Below are positions 16,246-24,306 of a stretch of 50,948 bases of DNA, one piece after another. The notes beneath the pieces are model-generated. The model did no database searches and was not told the origin of the DNA. It worked only from the letters and a program-made list of their open reading frames with translations. Numbering within the stretch: position 1 is the first letter of the stretch; each line of letters opens with the position of its first letter. The position numbers and the translations under genes were made by a program. Source of the DNA: Rhodobacteraceae bacterium UBA6141. GTDB lineage: Bacteria > Pseudomonadota > Alphaproteobacteria > Rhodobacterales > Rhodobacteraceae. The DNA is taken from contig DIVD01000041.1 in the NCBI GenBank assembly GCA_002423245.1, positions 64,476 through 115,423 of the forward strand. The letters are read 5' to 3'.

Positions 16246-16617
16246 ATGACCGAGGCCCCGCCCCTCCCTGCCCTGCGCATCCGCATCGTCTTTGGCGAGC
16301 ACGAGATGATGGGCCCGGGCAAGGCCGAACTCCTGGAGCGGATCGATCGCTGCGGCTCCATCGCCGCGGCGGGGCGCGAGATGGGCATGAGCTACAAGCG
16401 CGCCTGGCAGTTGATCGGCACGCTGAACGCGATGTTTCACGAGCCGCTGGTGGAGAGCACCCGCGGCGGGCCGGGCGGCGGCGGCGCGGTGCTGACGCCG
16501 GCGGGGCGCCATGTGCTGGAGCTTTACCGCGGGTTCGAGGCAGAGGCGGCCGGGGCCGGCGCCGCGCAACTGCAGGCGCTGCGGGCGCTGCTTCGAGATA
16601 TTCCCCGGCGGAAATAA
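16246..16617 (+). CDS. modE: ModE-like winged-helix regulator without molybdate domain
   Basis: A 123-residue protein consisting of the LysR-like winged helix of ModE only: GPGKAELLERIDRCGSIAAA, GREMGMSYKRAWQLIGTLN (recognition helix) and GGGAVLTPAGRHVLELY. Full ModE has two further Mop domains that bind molybdate; these are missing, so sensing must come from elsewhere or this is a short, ligand-independent form. It stands 63 bases before modA on the same strand, with a perfect palindrome between them. Such short ModE proteins are frequent next to modABC in alphaproteobacteria. ATG chosen because upstream sequence is not protein-like. Confidence 0.82.
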   Translation: MTEAPPLPALRIRIVFGEHEMMGPGKAELLERIDRCGSIAAAGREMGMSYKRAWQLIGTLNAMFHEPLVESTRGGPGGGGAVLTPAGRHVLELYRGFEAEAAGAGAAQLQALRALLRDIPRRK

Positions 16618-16644
16618 CGCTTGCCCCGCCGCCGGGCGGGATGC

Positions 16645-16666
16645 GATATGTTCCGCAGAACATATC
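16645..16666. promoter_or_regulatory. Probable Mo-box (ModE operator) before modA
   Basis: GATATGTTC, four bases, GAACATATC: a perfect nine-base inverted repeat ending 14 bases before the modA start codon. The outer CGATAT...ATATC resembles known ModE sites (CG-TATAT type). Position suits repression of modABC when molybdate is plentiful. Confidence 0.7.
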
Positions 16667-16680
16667 ACACGGAGCCCTGC

Positions 16681-17454
16681 ATGTCCGTCCCGATCCGAGG
16701 CTTTCCCGTGGCGGCCGTCCTCGCCCTGGCGCTTGGCGCCGCGCCCGCCATCGCGGCCGCCGAGGAGGTGACGGTCTTTGCCGCATCGAGCCTGACCGGC
16801 ACGCTGGATGCGGTGGCAGAGGCATGGGCCGCCGAAATCGGGCACCGCGCGGTGCTGACCCATGCCGGATCCTCGGCGCTCGCACGGCAAATCCAGCAGG
16901 GCGCGCCGGCGGATATCTTCATCTCGGCCAGCACCGACTGGATGGATGCGCTCGAAGCCTCGGGCGACGTGCAGCCCGGCACCCGGCGTGACCTGCTCGG
17001 CAACCGGCTGGTGCTGATCGCGCAGGCGGGGGCGCCGGCGGTGACGATCGACGAGCGCCTCGATCTGGTCGGGCTGCTGGGCGAGGGGCGGCTGGCGATG
17101 GCGCTGGTCGATGCGGTGCCTGCCGGCGTCTATGGCAAGGCGGCGCTGACCTCGCTCGGGCTGTGGGACGCCGTGGCGCCGCGGGTCGCGCAGGCCGAAA
17201 ACGTGCGCGGCGCGCTGGCTTTCGTCGCGCAGGGCGAGGCGCCGCTGGGCATCGTCTATGCCACGGATGCGGCGGCAGAGGATGCGGTGCAGGTGATCGG
17301 CACCTTCCCCGAAGCCAGCCACCCGCCGATCACCTACCCCGCCGCCCTGATCGCCGGGGCGACAAGCCCCGTCGCGGCAGAGTTCCTCGACTACCTCGGC
17401 TCGGACACGGCACGCGGCCTGTGGGAAACCGCCGGCTTCAGCGTCCCCGAGTGA
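16681..17454 (+). CDS. modA: Molybdate-binding periplasmic protein ModA
   Basis: A 257-residue binding protein. A signal peptide (VAAVLALALGAAPAIAAAEE) precedes VTVFAASSLTGTLDAVAEAW, the ModA opening with the oxyanion-binding Ser, and THAGSSALARQIQQGAPADI with the second Ser; SASTDWMDALEASG and ALVDAVPAGVYGKAAL follow. It captures molybdate (or tungstate) and passes it to ModB. Its stop overlaps the ModB start by one base (TGATG). Confidence 0.95.
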   Translation: MSVPIRGFPVAAVLALALGAAPAIAAAEEVTVFAASSLTGTLDAVAEAWAAEIGHRAVLTHAGSSALARQIQQGAPADIFISASTDWMDALEASGDVQPGTRRDLLGNRLVLIAQAGAPAVTIDERLDLVGLLGEGRLAMALVDAVPAGVYGKAALTSLGLWDAVAPRVAQAENVRGALAFVAQGEAPLGIVYATDAAAEDAVQVIGTFPEASHPPITYPAALIAGATSPVAAEFLDYLGSDTARGLWETAGFSVPE

Positions 17455-18146
17455 TGGGCGGGCTTGGCCCCGAGGAGTGGCAGGCCGTGCGGCTGTCGCT
17501 GCGGGTCTCCGGTGTCGCGACGCTCGCCAGCCTGCCCCTTGGCATCCTTGCGGCCCATGCGCTGGCGCGCTGGTCGTTCCGGGGCAAGGCGCTGCTGAAC
17601 GGGCTGGTGCATCTGCCGCTGATCCTGCCGCCGGTCGTCACCGGCTATCTGCTGCTGCTGACCTTCGGCCGGCGGGGGGCGGTGGGCGAGGTGCTGGCGC
17701 AGTTCGGCATCGTGCTGGCCTTCCGCTGGACCGGGGCGGCGCTGGCGGCGGCGGTGATGGGCTTTCCGCTGATGGTGCGGGCGATCCGGCTGGCGCTGGA
17801 GGCGGTGGACCCGAAGCTGGAAGCGGCGGCCCGCACGCTTGGCGCCTCGCCGCCCTGGGTGTTCGCCACCGTCACGCTGCCGCTGATCCTGCCGGGCGTG
17901 ATCGCCGGGTCCATCCTCGCCTTCGCCAAGGCGATGGGCGAGTTCGGCGCCACCATCACCTTCGTCGCCAACATCCCCGGCGAGACGCGGACCATCCCCT
18001 CCGCGATCCACGCCTTCCTGCAGATGCCGGGGGGCGAGGCGGCGGCGGGGCGGCTGGTGATCGTGTCGGTCGCGCTGGCGATGGGCGCGCTCTGGCTGTC
18101 CGAGGTGCTGGCCCGGCGCCTGGCGCGGCGGGTGGCGGGGCAATGA
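17454..18146 (+). CDS. modB: Molybdate ABC transporter permease ModB
   Basis: A 230-residue inner-membrane permease with about five hydrophobic segments and the coupling loop EAARTLGASPPWVFATVTLP, the EAA motif that contacts the ATPase. HLPLILPPVVTGYLLLL and FAKAMGEFGATITFVANIPG are typical of ModB. Translationally coupled to modA (one-base overlap) and modC (four-base overlap). Confidence 0.95.
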   Translation: MGGLGPEEWQAVRLSLRVSGVATLASLPLGILAAHALARWSFRGKALLNGLVHLPLILPPVVTGYLLLLTFGRRGAVGEVLAQFGIVLAFRWTGAALAAAVMGFPLMVRAIRLALEAVDPKLEAAARTLGASPPWVFATVTLPLILPGVIAGSILAFAKAMGEFGATITFVANIPGETRTIPSAIHAFLQMPGGEAAAGRLVIVSVALAMGALWLSEVLARRLARRVAGQ

Positions 18147-19264
18147 CGCTTTCGATTGCCGTGACCCACCGCTTTGCCGGGTTCGATCTGGACGTGGCCT
18201 TCGAGGCGCCGCCCGGGGCCACGGTGCTGTTCGGGCCATCGGGATCGGGCAAGACCACGCTGGTCAACGCCGTGGCGGGGCTGCTGCGCCCCGATGCGGG
18301 GCGGATCGCGGCGGGCGACTGGCTGCTGCTGGATACCGCCGCGGGCCGCTTCGTGCCGCCGCACCGGCGGCGGCTGGGCTATGTGTTTCAGGAGAGTCGG
18401 CTGTTCCCGCACCTGACCGTGCGGCAGAACCTCGGCTATGGCCGCTGGTTTGCCCCGCGGGGCGCGCGGGCGGAAAGCATGTCCCGCGTGGTCGAGATGC
18501 TGGGCCTCGGCCCCCTGCTGAACCGCCGCCCCGGCGCGCTGTCGGGCGGCGAGAAGCAGCGGGTGGCGATCGGCCGGGCGCTGCTGGCCGCGCCGAAGCT
18601 GATCCTTGCCGATGAGCCGCTGGCCGCGCTGGACGAGCCGCGCAAGGCCGAGATCCTGCCCTATTTCGAACGGCTGCGCGATGAGGTCTCGGTGCCGATC
18701 CTCTATGTCAGCCATTCCTCGGCCGAGGTGGCGCGGCTGGCGACGACGGTGGTCGCATTGCGCGCCGGCCGCGTCGTCGCCATCGGCCCGCCGGGCCGCG
18801 TGCTGGGCGATGTGGCGGCGGTGGGGGCGCGCGGCGCCGCCTCGGTGCTGACGGCGCGGGTGGTCGCGCATCACGCCGACGGGCTGACGGAACTGGCCAC
18901 CGCCGCGGGCGCGCTGTGGCTGCCGCGCCTGCCGGATGCGCCGGGCAGCGCGGTGCGGGTGCGGATCGCGGCGCAGGATGTGATCCTGTCGCGCGCCCGG
19001 CCCGAGGGGCTGTCGGCGCTGAACATCCTTGCCGGGACCATCACCGGGATCCGGCACGGCGAGGGGCCCGGCGCGATGGTGACGCTGGCGGTCGGCGCCG
19101 ACCGGCTGGCGGCGCGGCTGACGCGCCGGTCGGCCGAGGCGCTTGGCCTCGCGCCGGGGCAGAGCTGCCATGCCATCCTCAAGACCGTCGCCATCGCGCC
19201 CGAGGATGTCGGCACCGGCACCCCCGGTGCCGGCCGGGCGCGGACCGGGCCGGCCACAGGGTAA
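18143..19264 (+). CDS. modC: Molybdate ABC transporter ATPase ModC
   Basis: A 373-residue ATPase. Walker A GPSGSGKTT lies at about residues 31-39, the Q-loop in YVFQESRLFPHLTV, the signature LSGGEKQRVAIGRALL, Walker B LILADEPLAALD and the switch His in YVSHSS. From about residue 290 the C-terminal part (SALNILAGTITGI) is a molybdate-binding TOBE/Mop-like domain, which lets ModC sense its substrate; this could compensate for the missing Mop domains of the upstream regulator. Last gene of the operon. Confidence 0.95.
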   Translation: MTLSIAVTHRFAGFDLDVAFEAPPGATVLFGPSGSGKTTLVNAVAGLLRPDAGRIAAGDWLLLDTAAGRFVPPHRRRLGYVFQESRLFPHLTVRQNLGYGRWFAPRGARAESMSRVVEMLGLGPLLNRRPGALSGGEKQRVAIGRALLAAPKLILADEPLAALDEPRKAEILPYFERLRDEVSVPILYVSHSSAEVARLATTVVALRAGRVVAIGPPGRVLGDVAAVGARGAASVLTARVVAHHADGLTELATAAGALWLPRLPDAPGSAVRVRIAAQDVILSRARPEGLSALNILAGTITGIRHGEGPGAMVTLAVGADRLAARLTRRSAEALGLAPGQSCHAILKTVAIAPEDVGTGTPGAGRARTGPATG

Positions 19265-19667
19265 GGATTCCCTGACTTCCCTCGCGCCGCGCAAGGCGCC
19301 ACGGTGTTCGCGTTCCATGAGTGGCGGCTTTGGCCGGGAACAGGGGGCCCGGTCCAGCCCGCGGTTTGCGCGGGGATCGCGGTCCCGTTCCGGAGAACCC
19401 GGGCCGCTCTGCCCGGGCGATTGTCTGCCCGGCAGAGCGGGAAGTTGCGCGCCCGTCCTCGTCCCCGACAGATGCGGTGTGCTGCGACGGCGGTGTGGGC
19501 CCCGGCCCGCACCGCTTTTTCGCCGCACCACCTTTTCGCCGCACCACCTTTTCCGCGCCATCCTCTCCATCAGCGCCTCCATGGGCGCCCGCGCGGCCTC
19601 ATCCGCGCAAGGCAGCGGGCCGGACAGGTTGTCCCTGCCCGGCCCCTACCCGCAAAAATCCATCCGC
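19265..19667. other. 403-base stretch without a gene after modC
   Basis: No convincing coding frame in either direction. It holds a ten-base-pair stem (CCGCTCTGCC at 19404-19413 with GGCAGAGCGG at 19431-19440) containing a competing CCCGGGC/GCCCGGG stem, without a T run; and two perfect copies of a 16-base unit TTTTCGCCGCACCACC (19517-19548) with a third, partial copy. The convergent modC and tsf transcripts end around here. Confidence 0.55.
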
Positions 19668-19695
19668 AAAAATCCCTGCCCCCCGAAAGGGCAGG
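19668..19695 (-). terminator. Rho-independent terminator of rpsB-tsf
   Basis: On the minus strand CCTGCCC, seven-base loop, GGGCAGG, then GATTTTTG; it begins seven bases after the tsf stop. A second CGCAAAAATCC copy lies just beyond. Confidence 0.8.
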
Positions 19696-19701
19696 CGCCG
19701 A

Positions 19702-20598
19702 TCACGCGCCGCGGGTCTTGGCAACCTCGGCTGCGAAATCTTCCTTCTCCTTCTCGATACCGTCGCCGACCATGACGCGGGCAAAGCCCAGGATCTCGAC
19801 CCCGGCTTCCCTCGCCGCCTGTTGGACGGTGATGTCCGGGTTCATCACGAAGGGCTGGCCCAGCAGCGTCACCTCGGACAGGAACTTCTTCATCCGGCCC
19901 GGGATGATGTTGTTCTGGATCACCGCTTCGGGTTTGGGCTTGGCCGAGGTCGCGTTCTCCTCAAGCGCCTTCTGGGTCTGCACCGTCCGCTCGCGCTCGA
20001 CCACGGCCGGGTCCAGCTGCGCCTCGGACAGCGCCAGCGGCGCGGTCGCGGCGATGTGCATCGCCAACTGCTTGCCGATGCCGGTGTCGGTGCCCTTCAG
20101 GGCGACCAGCACCCCGATCTTGCCCATGCCGTCGGCCGCGGCGTTGTGCACATAGGACACGACGCTGTCCCCCTCGACCCGCGCCATGCGGCGCAGCGTC
20201 AGGTTCTCGCCGATCACCGCGATGGCTTCGGCGAGCGTGGTCTCGACGCTCTTGCCGTCGATCTTGGCAGCCTTCAGCGCCTCGACATCCGGCATCGCCA
20301 GCGCGGCATCGGTGAACTTGCGCACCAGCGACTGGAAATCGGCGTTCTTGGCCACGAAATCGGTTTCCGAGTTCACCTCGACGGCGACGCCGGTGCCGCC
20401 CGAGACGGCCACGCCCACAAGCCCCTCGGCGGCAACGCGGTCGGCCTTCCTCGCGGCCTTCGCAAGCCCCTTGGTGCGCAGCCAGTCGACCGCGGCCTCC
20501 ATGTCGCCGTCGGTTTCGGTCAGCGCCTTCTTGGCGTCCATCATCCCCGCGCCGGTCGATTCGCGCAGTTGCTTCACCATCTGGGCGGTGATTGCCAT
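19702..20598 (-). CDS. tsf: Elongation factor Ts
   Basis: A 298-residue protein that recharges EF-Tu by GDP release. MVKQLRESTGAGMMDAKKAL is the diagnostic N-terminal UBA motif; later VGVAVSGGTGVAVEVNSETD and FVAKNADFQ form the core. Length is normal for the family in this group. The ATG at 20598 was chosen over longer frames because it gives the conserved MAITAQMVKQL start. Downstream partner of rpsB in a two-gene operon. Confidence 0.97.
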   Translation of the reverse strand: MAITAQMVKQLRESTGAGMMDAKKALTETDGDMEAAVDWLRTKGLAKAARKADRVAAEGLVGVAVSGGTGVAVEVNSETDFVAKNADFQSLVRKFTDAALAMPDVEALKAAKIDGKSVETTLAEAIAVIGENLTLRRMARVEGDSVVSYVHNAAADGMGKIGVLVALKGTDTGIGKQLAMHIAATAPLALSEAQLDPAVVERERTVQTQKALEENATSAKPKPEAVIQNNIIPGRMKKFLSEVTLLGQPFVMNPDITVQQAAREAGVEILGFARVMVGDGIEKEKEDFAAEVAKTRGA

Positions 20599-20653
20599 GT
20601 CGGCTCTCCTCGTATGATCATCGCGGCCGGGCGCGCCCGACCCATTGCAGCGT

Positions 20654-20722
20654 TCAGGCGGGGAATATCCCCCGCCTGATGACAAATGCGTAACGTGCTT
20701 GCGGCACCGGTGCGCCGGTGCC
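20654..20722 (-). other. Two perfect hairpins in the rpsB-tsf spacer
   Basis: TCAGGCGGGG/CCCCGCCTGA (20654-20679, ten base pairs, six-base loop) and GGCACCGG/CCGGTGCC (20703-20722, four-base loop) lie in the 135-base spacer. Neither is followed by a T run on the minus strand, so mRNA processing, protection or a weak pause is more likely than termination. Confidence 0.55.
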
Positions 20723-20733
20723 CGCAGCCGGGA

Positions 20734-21501
20734 TCAGGCGGTGGCCTCGTCCTCGACCAGCACTTCGGCGGGGGCCTCGTCCAGCGCGCCGAGATCGACG
20801 CCGGCGGCGCCCATCTGCGCGGTCATCCCGTCCAGCGCCGCGCGCGAGACCAGATCGCAGTAAAGCGCGATGGCGCGGGCGGCGTCGTCATTGCCGGGGA
20901 TCACGTAGTCCACGCCCTTGGGCGAGCAGTTGGTGTCGACCACGGCCACGACCGGGATGCCCAGCTTCTGCGCCTCGAGGATCGCAAGGGCCTCCTTGTT
21001 CACGTCGATCACGAACAGCAGGTCCGGCACCGAGCCCATGTCGCGGATGCCGCCCAGCGAGGCCCGCAGCTTGGCAAGCTCGCGCTCCATGTTCAGGCGC
21101 TCTTTCTTGGTGAGCCCCTCGGCGCCGTTGGTCATGATCTCGTCGATCTGCTTGAGCCGCGCGATCGACTGGGAGACGGTCTTCCAGTTGGTCAGCGTGC
21201 CGCCCAGCCAGCGGTGGTTCATGTAGTATTGCGCCGATTTCTCGGCAGCCTCGGCAATGGCCTTCGAGGCCTGCCGCTTGGTGCCGACGAAGAGGATGCG
21301 CCCGCCCCGCGCCACGGTGTCGCGGATCACCTGCAGCGCCTGGTCCAGCATCGGGACGGTCTGGGTCAGGTCGATGATGTGGATGCCGTTACGTTCGCCA
21401 TAGATGTATTCGGCCATCCGCGGGTTCCAGCGCTGGGTCTGGTGACCGTAGTGAACGCCAGCTTCAAGCAGCTGACGCATGGAGAATTCGGGAAGCGCCA
21501 T
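20734..21501 (-). CDS. rpsB: 30S ribosomal protein S2
   Basis: A 255-residue S2: starts MALPEFSMRQLLEAGVHYGH, then RWNPRMAEYIYGERNGIHII and VDTNCSPKGVDYVIPGNDDA. The ATG at 21501 is preceded by AAAAGGAA at a good distance; the ATG six bases upstream would sit on the ribosome site. The acidic tail (EAPAEVLVEDEATA) is an extension common in alphaproteobacteria. Co-transcribed with tsf. Confidence 0.97.
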   Translation of the reverse strand: MALPEFSMRQLLEAGVHYGHQTQRWNPRMAEYIYGERNGIHIIDLTQTVPMLDQALQVIRDTVARGGRILFVGTKRQASKAIAEAAEKSAQYYMNHRWLGGTLTNWKTVSQSIARLKQIDEIMTNGAEGLTKKERLNMERELAKLRASLGGIRDMGSVPDLLFVIDVNKEALAILEAQKLGIPVVAVVDTNCSPKGVDYVIPGNDDAARAIALYCDLVSRAALDGMTAQMGAAGVDLGALDEAPAEVLVEDEATA

Positions 21502-21567
21502 GTCCATTTCCTTTTCCGGTTTGCGCCTTGGCAAGGTGATTCAGGGTTTCCCCCAACCGGTGGACCT

Positions 21568-21588
21568 TTTCGGGATGTCTCCCCGAAA
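21568..21588 (-). other. Hairpin in the rpsB leader
   Basis: TTTCGGG, seven-base loop, CCCGAAA, about 67 bases before the rpsB start. It may belong to an S2 autoregulatory leader; it does not match a leader I can name. Confidence 0.4.
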
Positions 21589-21707
21589 CGGCCCGCACCA
21601 AGCCTGTGAAGTAGCGCGCCTTTAGGACAAGGCGGCGCGGAAGGCAAGGGGAAAGGTGATGCGGGGGAAGCGCGTTCCGGCCGATGGCGCGGGCGGGTCT
21701 TGCGGGC

Positions 21708-21752
21708 GGGGGCCAGCCCCCGCACCCCCGGGATATTTGCGCCAGCAAGAAG
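21708..21752. repeat. Dispersed intergenic repeat, copy 1
   Basis: GGGGGCCAGCCCCC followed by ACCCCCGGGATATTTG and CCAGCAAGAAG. The reverse complement recurs, with few changes, at 37915-37964. It begins with a strong inverted repeat. Such GGGATATTT elements are widespread between genes in Rhodobacteraceae. Confidence 0.75.
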
Positions 21753-21802
21753 GGCCGGGAATCGCCTTGCGCCGAAGGGCGGGTTTGGCGAAGACGAAAG
21801 AC

Positions 21803-21937
21803 ATGAGCAAGAGGCCAGGCATCCCGTGCATTGGCCGCGCATCTGGCGGCCGGACTGCGCGGCGCCGGGCGGGGCAGGCACTGGCCGCCGCGCTCGGCGC
21901 CGCGGCGCTTCACGTATCGGGAGATATCGGGACATGA
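21803..21937 (+). pseudogene. psuK: Collapsed psuK (pseudouridine kinase) remnant
   Basis: A 44-codon frame, MSKRPGIPCIGRA...GQALAAALGAAALHVSGDIGT. The first dozen residues look like the opening of a PfkB-family sugar kinase (I-CIG-A). The last twenty look like its final helix (ALAAALGAAALHV). Everything between, about 250 residues including the catalytic region, is absent. Its stop overlaps the psuG start as ATGA, the arrangement expected for an intact psuK-psuG pair, so an in-frame internal deletion is the simplest explanation. PsuK would phosphorylate pseudouridine before PsuG cleaves it. The alternative, a chance frame or short unknown protein, cannot be excluded. Confidence 0.5.
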
Positions 21938-22872
21938 CAGCTACCCTGCCCGCAGCCACCCCGCCGCTGAGCCTCGCGCCCGAGGTGCGCGCCGCGCTGG
22001 AGGCCGGGCGCCCCGTCGTGGCGCTCGAGTCGACGATCATCACCCACGGGATGCCGTATCCGCAGAACCTCGAGGCCGCGCGGGCGGTGGAGGCGGAGAT
22101 CCGGGCCGCCGGCGCGACGCCGGCCACGATCGCGGTGATGGGCGGGCAGATCCGGATCGGGCTGGAGGATGCGGCGCTCGACGCACTGGCGCGCAGCCCC
22201 GAGGCGGCGAAGCTGAGTCGCGCCGACCTCGCCGCCTGCCTCGCCTCTGGCCGCACCGGCGCCACCACCGTCGCCGCGACGATGATCTGCGCCGCGCTGG
22301 CGGGGATCGAGGTCTTCGCGACCGGGGGCATCGGCGGGGTGCACCGGGGGGCGGAGCTGTCCTTCGACATCTCTGCCGACCTGCGTGAGCTTGCCCATAC
22401 CCGCGTGACGGTGGTGGCGGCAGGGGCGAAGGCGATCCTCGACCTGCCCAGGACGCTGGAGGTGCTGGAAACGCTGGGCGTGCCGGTCATCGCCTTCGGG
22501 CAGGACGAGTTTCCCGGCTTCTGGTCGCGCACATCGGGCCTGCCGGCGCCGCTCAGGATGGACAGCGCGCAGGACATCGCCGCCGCCCATCTGATGCGGG
22601 CGCGGATCGGCCTGCCGGGCGGGCAACTGGTCGCCAACCCGGTCCCGGCGGAGGACGAGATCCCGCTGGCCGAGATCATGCCCGCGGTGGAGACGGCGCT
22701 GGCCGCGGCGGCGCGGGCCGGCATATCCGCCAAGGCGGTGACGCCCTTCGTGCTGGACCGGATCCTCGCGCTGACAGGGGGGCGCTCGCTGACCGCCAAC
22801 ATGGCGCTGGTGCGCAACAATGCCCGGCTTGCGGCGGCAATCGCCCTCGCCCTGACCGGCGCGCGCATTTGA
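21934..22872 (+). CDS. psuG: Pseudouridine-5'-phosphate glycosidase
   Basis: A 312-residue enzyme that splits pseudouridine 5'-phosphate into uracil and ribose 5-phosphate. Signature stretches: VALESTIITHGMPYPQN, VATMICAALAGIEVFATGG (within residues 110-130), GGIGGVHRGAELSFDISADL, and SLTANMALVRNNA near the end. Length is normal and the frame is intact. Its usual kinase partner upstream appears reduced to a remnant, so substrate must come from another kinase or from RNA turnover as the nucleotide. Confidence 0.94.
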   Translation: MTATLPAATPPLSLAPEVRAALEAGRPVVALESTIITHGMPYPQNLEAARAVEAEIRAAGATPATIAVMGGQIRIGLEDAALDALARSPEAAKLSRADLAACLASGRTGATTVAATMICAALAGIEVFATGGIGGVHRGAELSFDISADLRELAHTRVTVVAAGAKAILDLPRTLEVLETLGVPVIAFGQDEFPGFWSRTSGLPAPLRMDSAQDIAAAHLMRARIGLPGGQLVANPVPAEDEIPLAEIMPAVETALAAAARAGISAKAVTPFVLDRILALTGGRSLTANMALVRNNARLAAAIALALTGARI

Positions 22873-22947
22873 CCCGCCAGGGGCGCAGCCGCCCATTGTC
22901 GCGCCCCGCGCAAGCCCCTACTCTCGGACGGTCAGCAGAGGATCGCC

Positions 22948-23685
22948 ATGACCGACCATCCGCAAGACCCGGCGCCGCCTCCAAACCCGCTGCGCCCGCT
23001 TCCGGCGCGCAGGACCGGGCCGCTTGCGGCGCTGCGCGCCTCGTTCCTGACCGGGCTGGTGGTGGTGTTTCCCATCGGGCTGACGATCTGGCTCTTGTGG
23101 ACGGTCACCGGCTGGATCGACGCCTTCGTGCTGCCGCTGGTGCCGCAGCGCTTCCGCCCCGAGCGATATATCGGGATCGACCTGCGCGGGGTCGGCGTGA
23201 TCTTCTTCCTGCTGTTCACCATCATCGTCGGCTGGCTGGCCAAGGGGCTGATCGGCCGGTCCATCCTGCGTTGGGCCGAGCACCTGGTGGACCGGATGCC
23301 GGTGATCCGGTCGGTCTACAGCGGGCTCAAGCAGATCGCCGAGACGGTGTTCGCGCAGTCGGAGGCCAGCTTCGACAAGGCCTGCCTCATCGAATATCCG
23401 CGCAAGGACATGTGGGCCATGGGCTTCGTCTCGACGATGGCGAAGGGAGAGATCGGGGCGCGCGCCGCGCCGGATGATCCGCTGGTCTCGGTGTTCCTGC
23501 CGACGACGCCGAACCCGACTTCGGGCTTCCTGCTCTATGTGCCGCAATCGCAGGTCACCTATCTGGACATGGGCGTCGAGGATGCCGCCAAGCTGATCAT
23601 TTCAGCGGGGCTGGTCTATCCGCCCGCGCCTGCTGCGCCTCCTGCGCCCCCCGCGGAGGACGCGGCGGCGCTTGCGCCACGCTGA
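22948..23685 (+). CDS. DUF502 family membrane protein
   Basis: A 245-residue protein with two hydrophobic segments in the first half (FLTGLVVVFPIGLTIWLLW and GVGVIFFLLFTIIVGWLAKG) and a soluble C-terminal part with RMPVIRSVYSGLKQIAETVF and FLPTTPNPTSGFLLYVP, the latter a hallmark of DUF502. Its function is unknown in bacteria. It ends in a Pro/Ala-rich tail (YPPAPAAPPAPPAED). AGAGGA before the ATG supports the start. Confidence 0.9.
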   Translation: MTDHPQDPAPPPNPLRPLPARRTGPLAALRASFLTGLVVVFPIGLTIWLLWTVTGWIDAFVLPLVPQRFRPERYIGIDLRGVGVIFFLLFTIIVGWLAKGLIGRSILRWAEHLVDRMPVIRSVYSGLKQIAETVFAQSEASFDKACLIEYPRKDMWAMGFVSTMAKGEIGARAAPDDPLVSVFLPTTPNPTSGFLLYVPQSQVTYLDMGVEDAAKLIISAGLVYPPAPAAPPAPPAEDAAALAPR

Positions 23686-24002
23686 ACCGGGGCGGGGCCG
23701 GCGAAAGGCTGCGCACCGGCTGCGGCCTCTTTGCAACGCCTGGCCAATTTGCATCGACATTGGCGTTGTGGCCGCCCGGTGCCGTGGTAGCATCGGAGCG
23801 TCGAAGTTCCGCCCCAGAGGTGTTCTTGCGCAGGCAAGGCGCCTCGCCATGTCAGAGCGCGCGTGGGGGTCGCGGACCGGACGTGCTTGCGCCCCCGCGC
23901 GGGCCCATCGCCGCCCGGTCGGGCGGTGGCGGGGCAACGCGGAACGGAAGTTGCCTGAAACCGTGCCCGTCATGGGCCAAAACAAGAAGTCGGAGACTGA
24001 CA
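23686..24002 (+). other. 317-base spacer between DUF502 gene and small secreted protein gene
   Basis: No supported gene; frames here lack a ribosome site and family features. It presumably holds the promoter of the small gene that follows, but I cannot point to convincing -35/-10 boxes. Confidence 0.4.
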
Positions 24003-24197
24003 ATGAAGACCTTGAAAGCCGCTGTTCTTGCCTCGCTGATTGCCGCCCCGGCCTTTGCCGGCGGCTATGCCGAGCCAGTCATGGAGCCGGCGGTCCAGCC
24101 GGAAGTCATCGTCGAGGACACCTCGTCCTCGTCCGCGGGCATCCTGGTGCCGATCCTGCTGCTGGTTCTGGTCGCTGCTGTCGCTTCGGCAGACTGA
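24003..24197 (+). CDS. Small secreted or membrane-anchored protein
   Basis: A 64-residue protein: signal peptide MKTLKAAVLASLIAAPAFAG, a short acidic linker (EPAVQPEVIVEDTSSSS), and one C-terminal membrane helix (GILVPILLLVLVAAVASAD). Similar small proteins of unknown function are common in Rhodobacteraceae. Function unknown; topology implies periplasmic linker and inner-membrane anchor. A terminator follows. Confidence 0.75.
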   Translation: MKTLKAAVLASLIAAPAFAGGYAEPVMEPAVQPEVIVEDTSSSSAGILVPILLLVLVAAVASAD

Positions 24198-24242
24198 TCC
24201 GGGCCCCCGCAGGCCGCCTTGCCGCCTGTGGCCCTTGCCATG

Positions 24243-24279
24243 CGCCCGGACCGCTTGTTGCGGCCGGGCGTTCCTGTTT
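24243..24279 (+). terminator. Probable terminator after the small protein gene
   Basis: CGCCCGG plus CCGC pair with GCGG plus CCGGGCG around a five-base loop (one bulged A), followed by TTCCTGTTTG, 45 bases after the stop. Confidence 0.65.
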
Positions 24280-24306
24280 GCATGACAATGCCTTGCGCGG
24301 CGTTCT

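Noticed and set aside
19517..19548. Iterons of a replication origin
   Set aside because: Only two full copies, no DnaA boxes, AT-rich stretch or replication initiator nearby.
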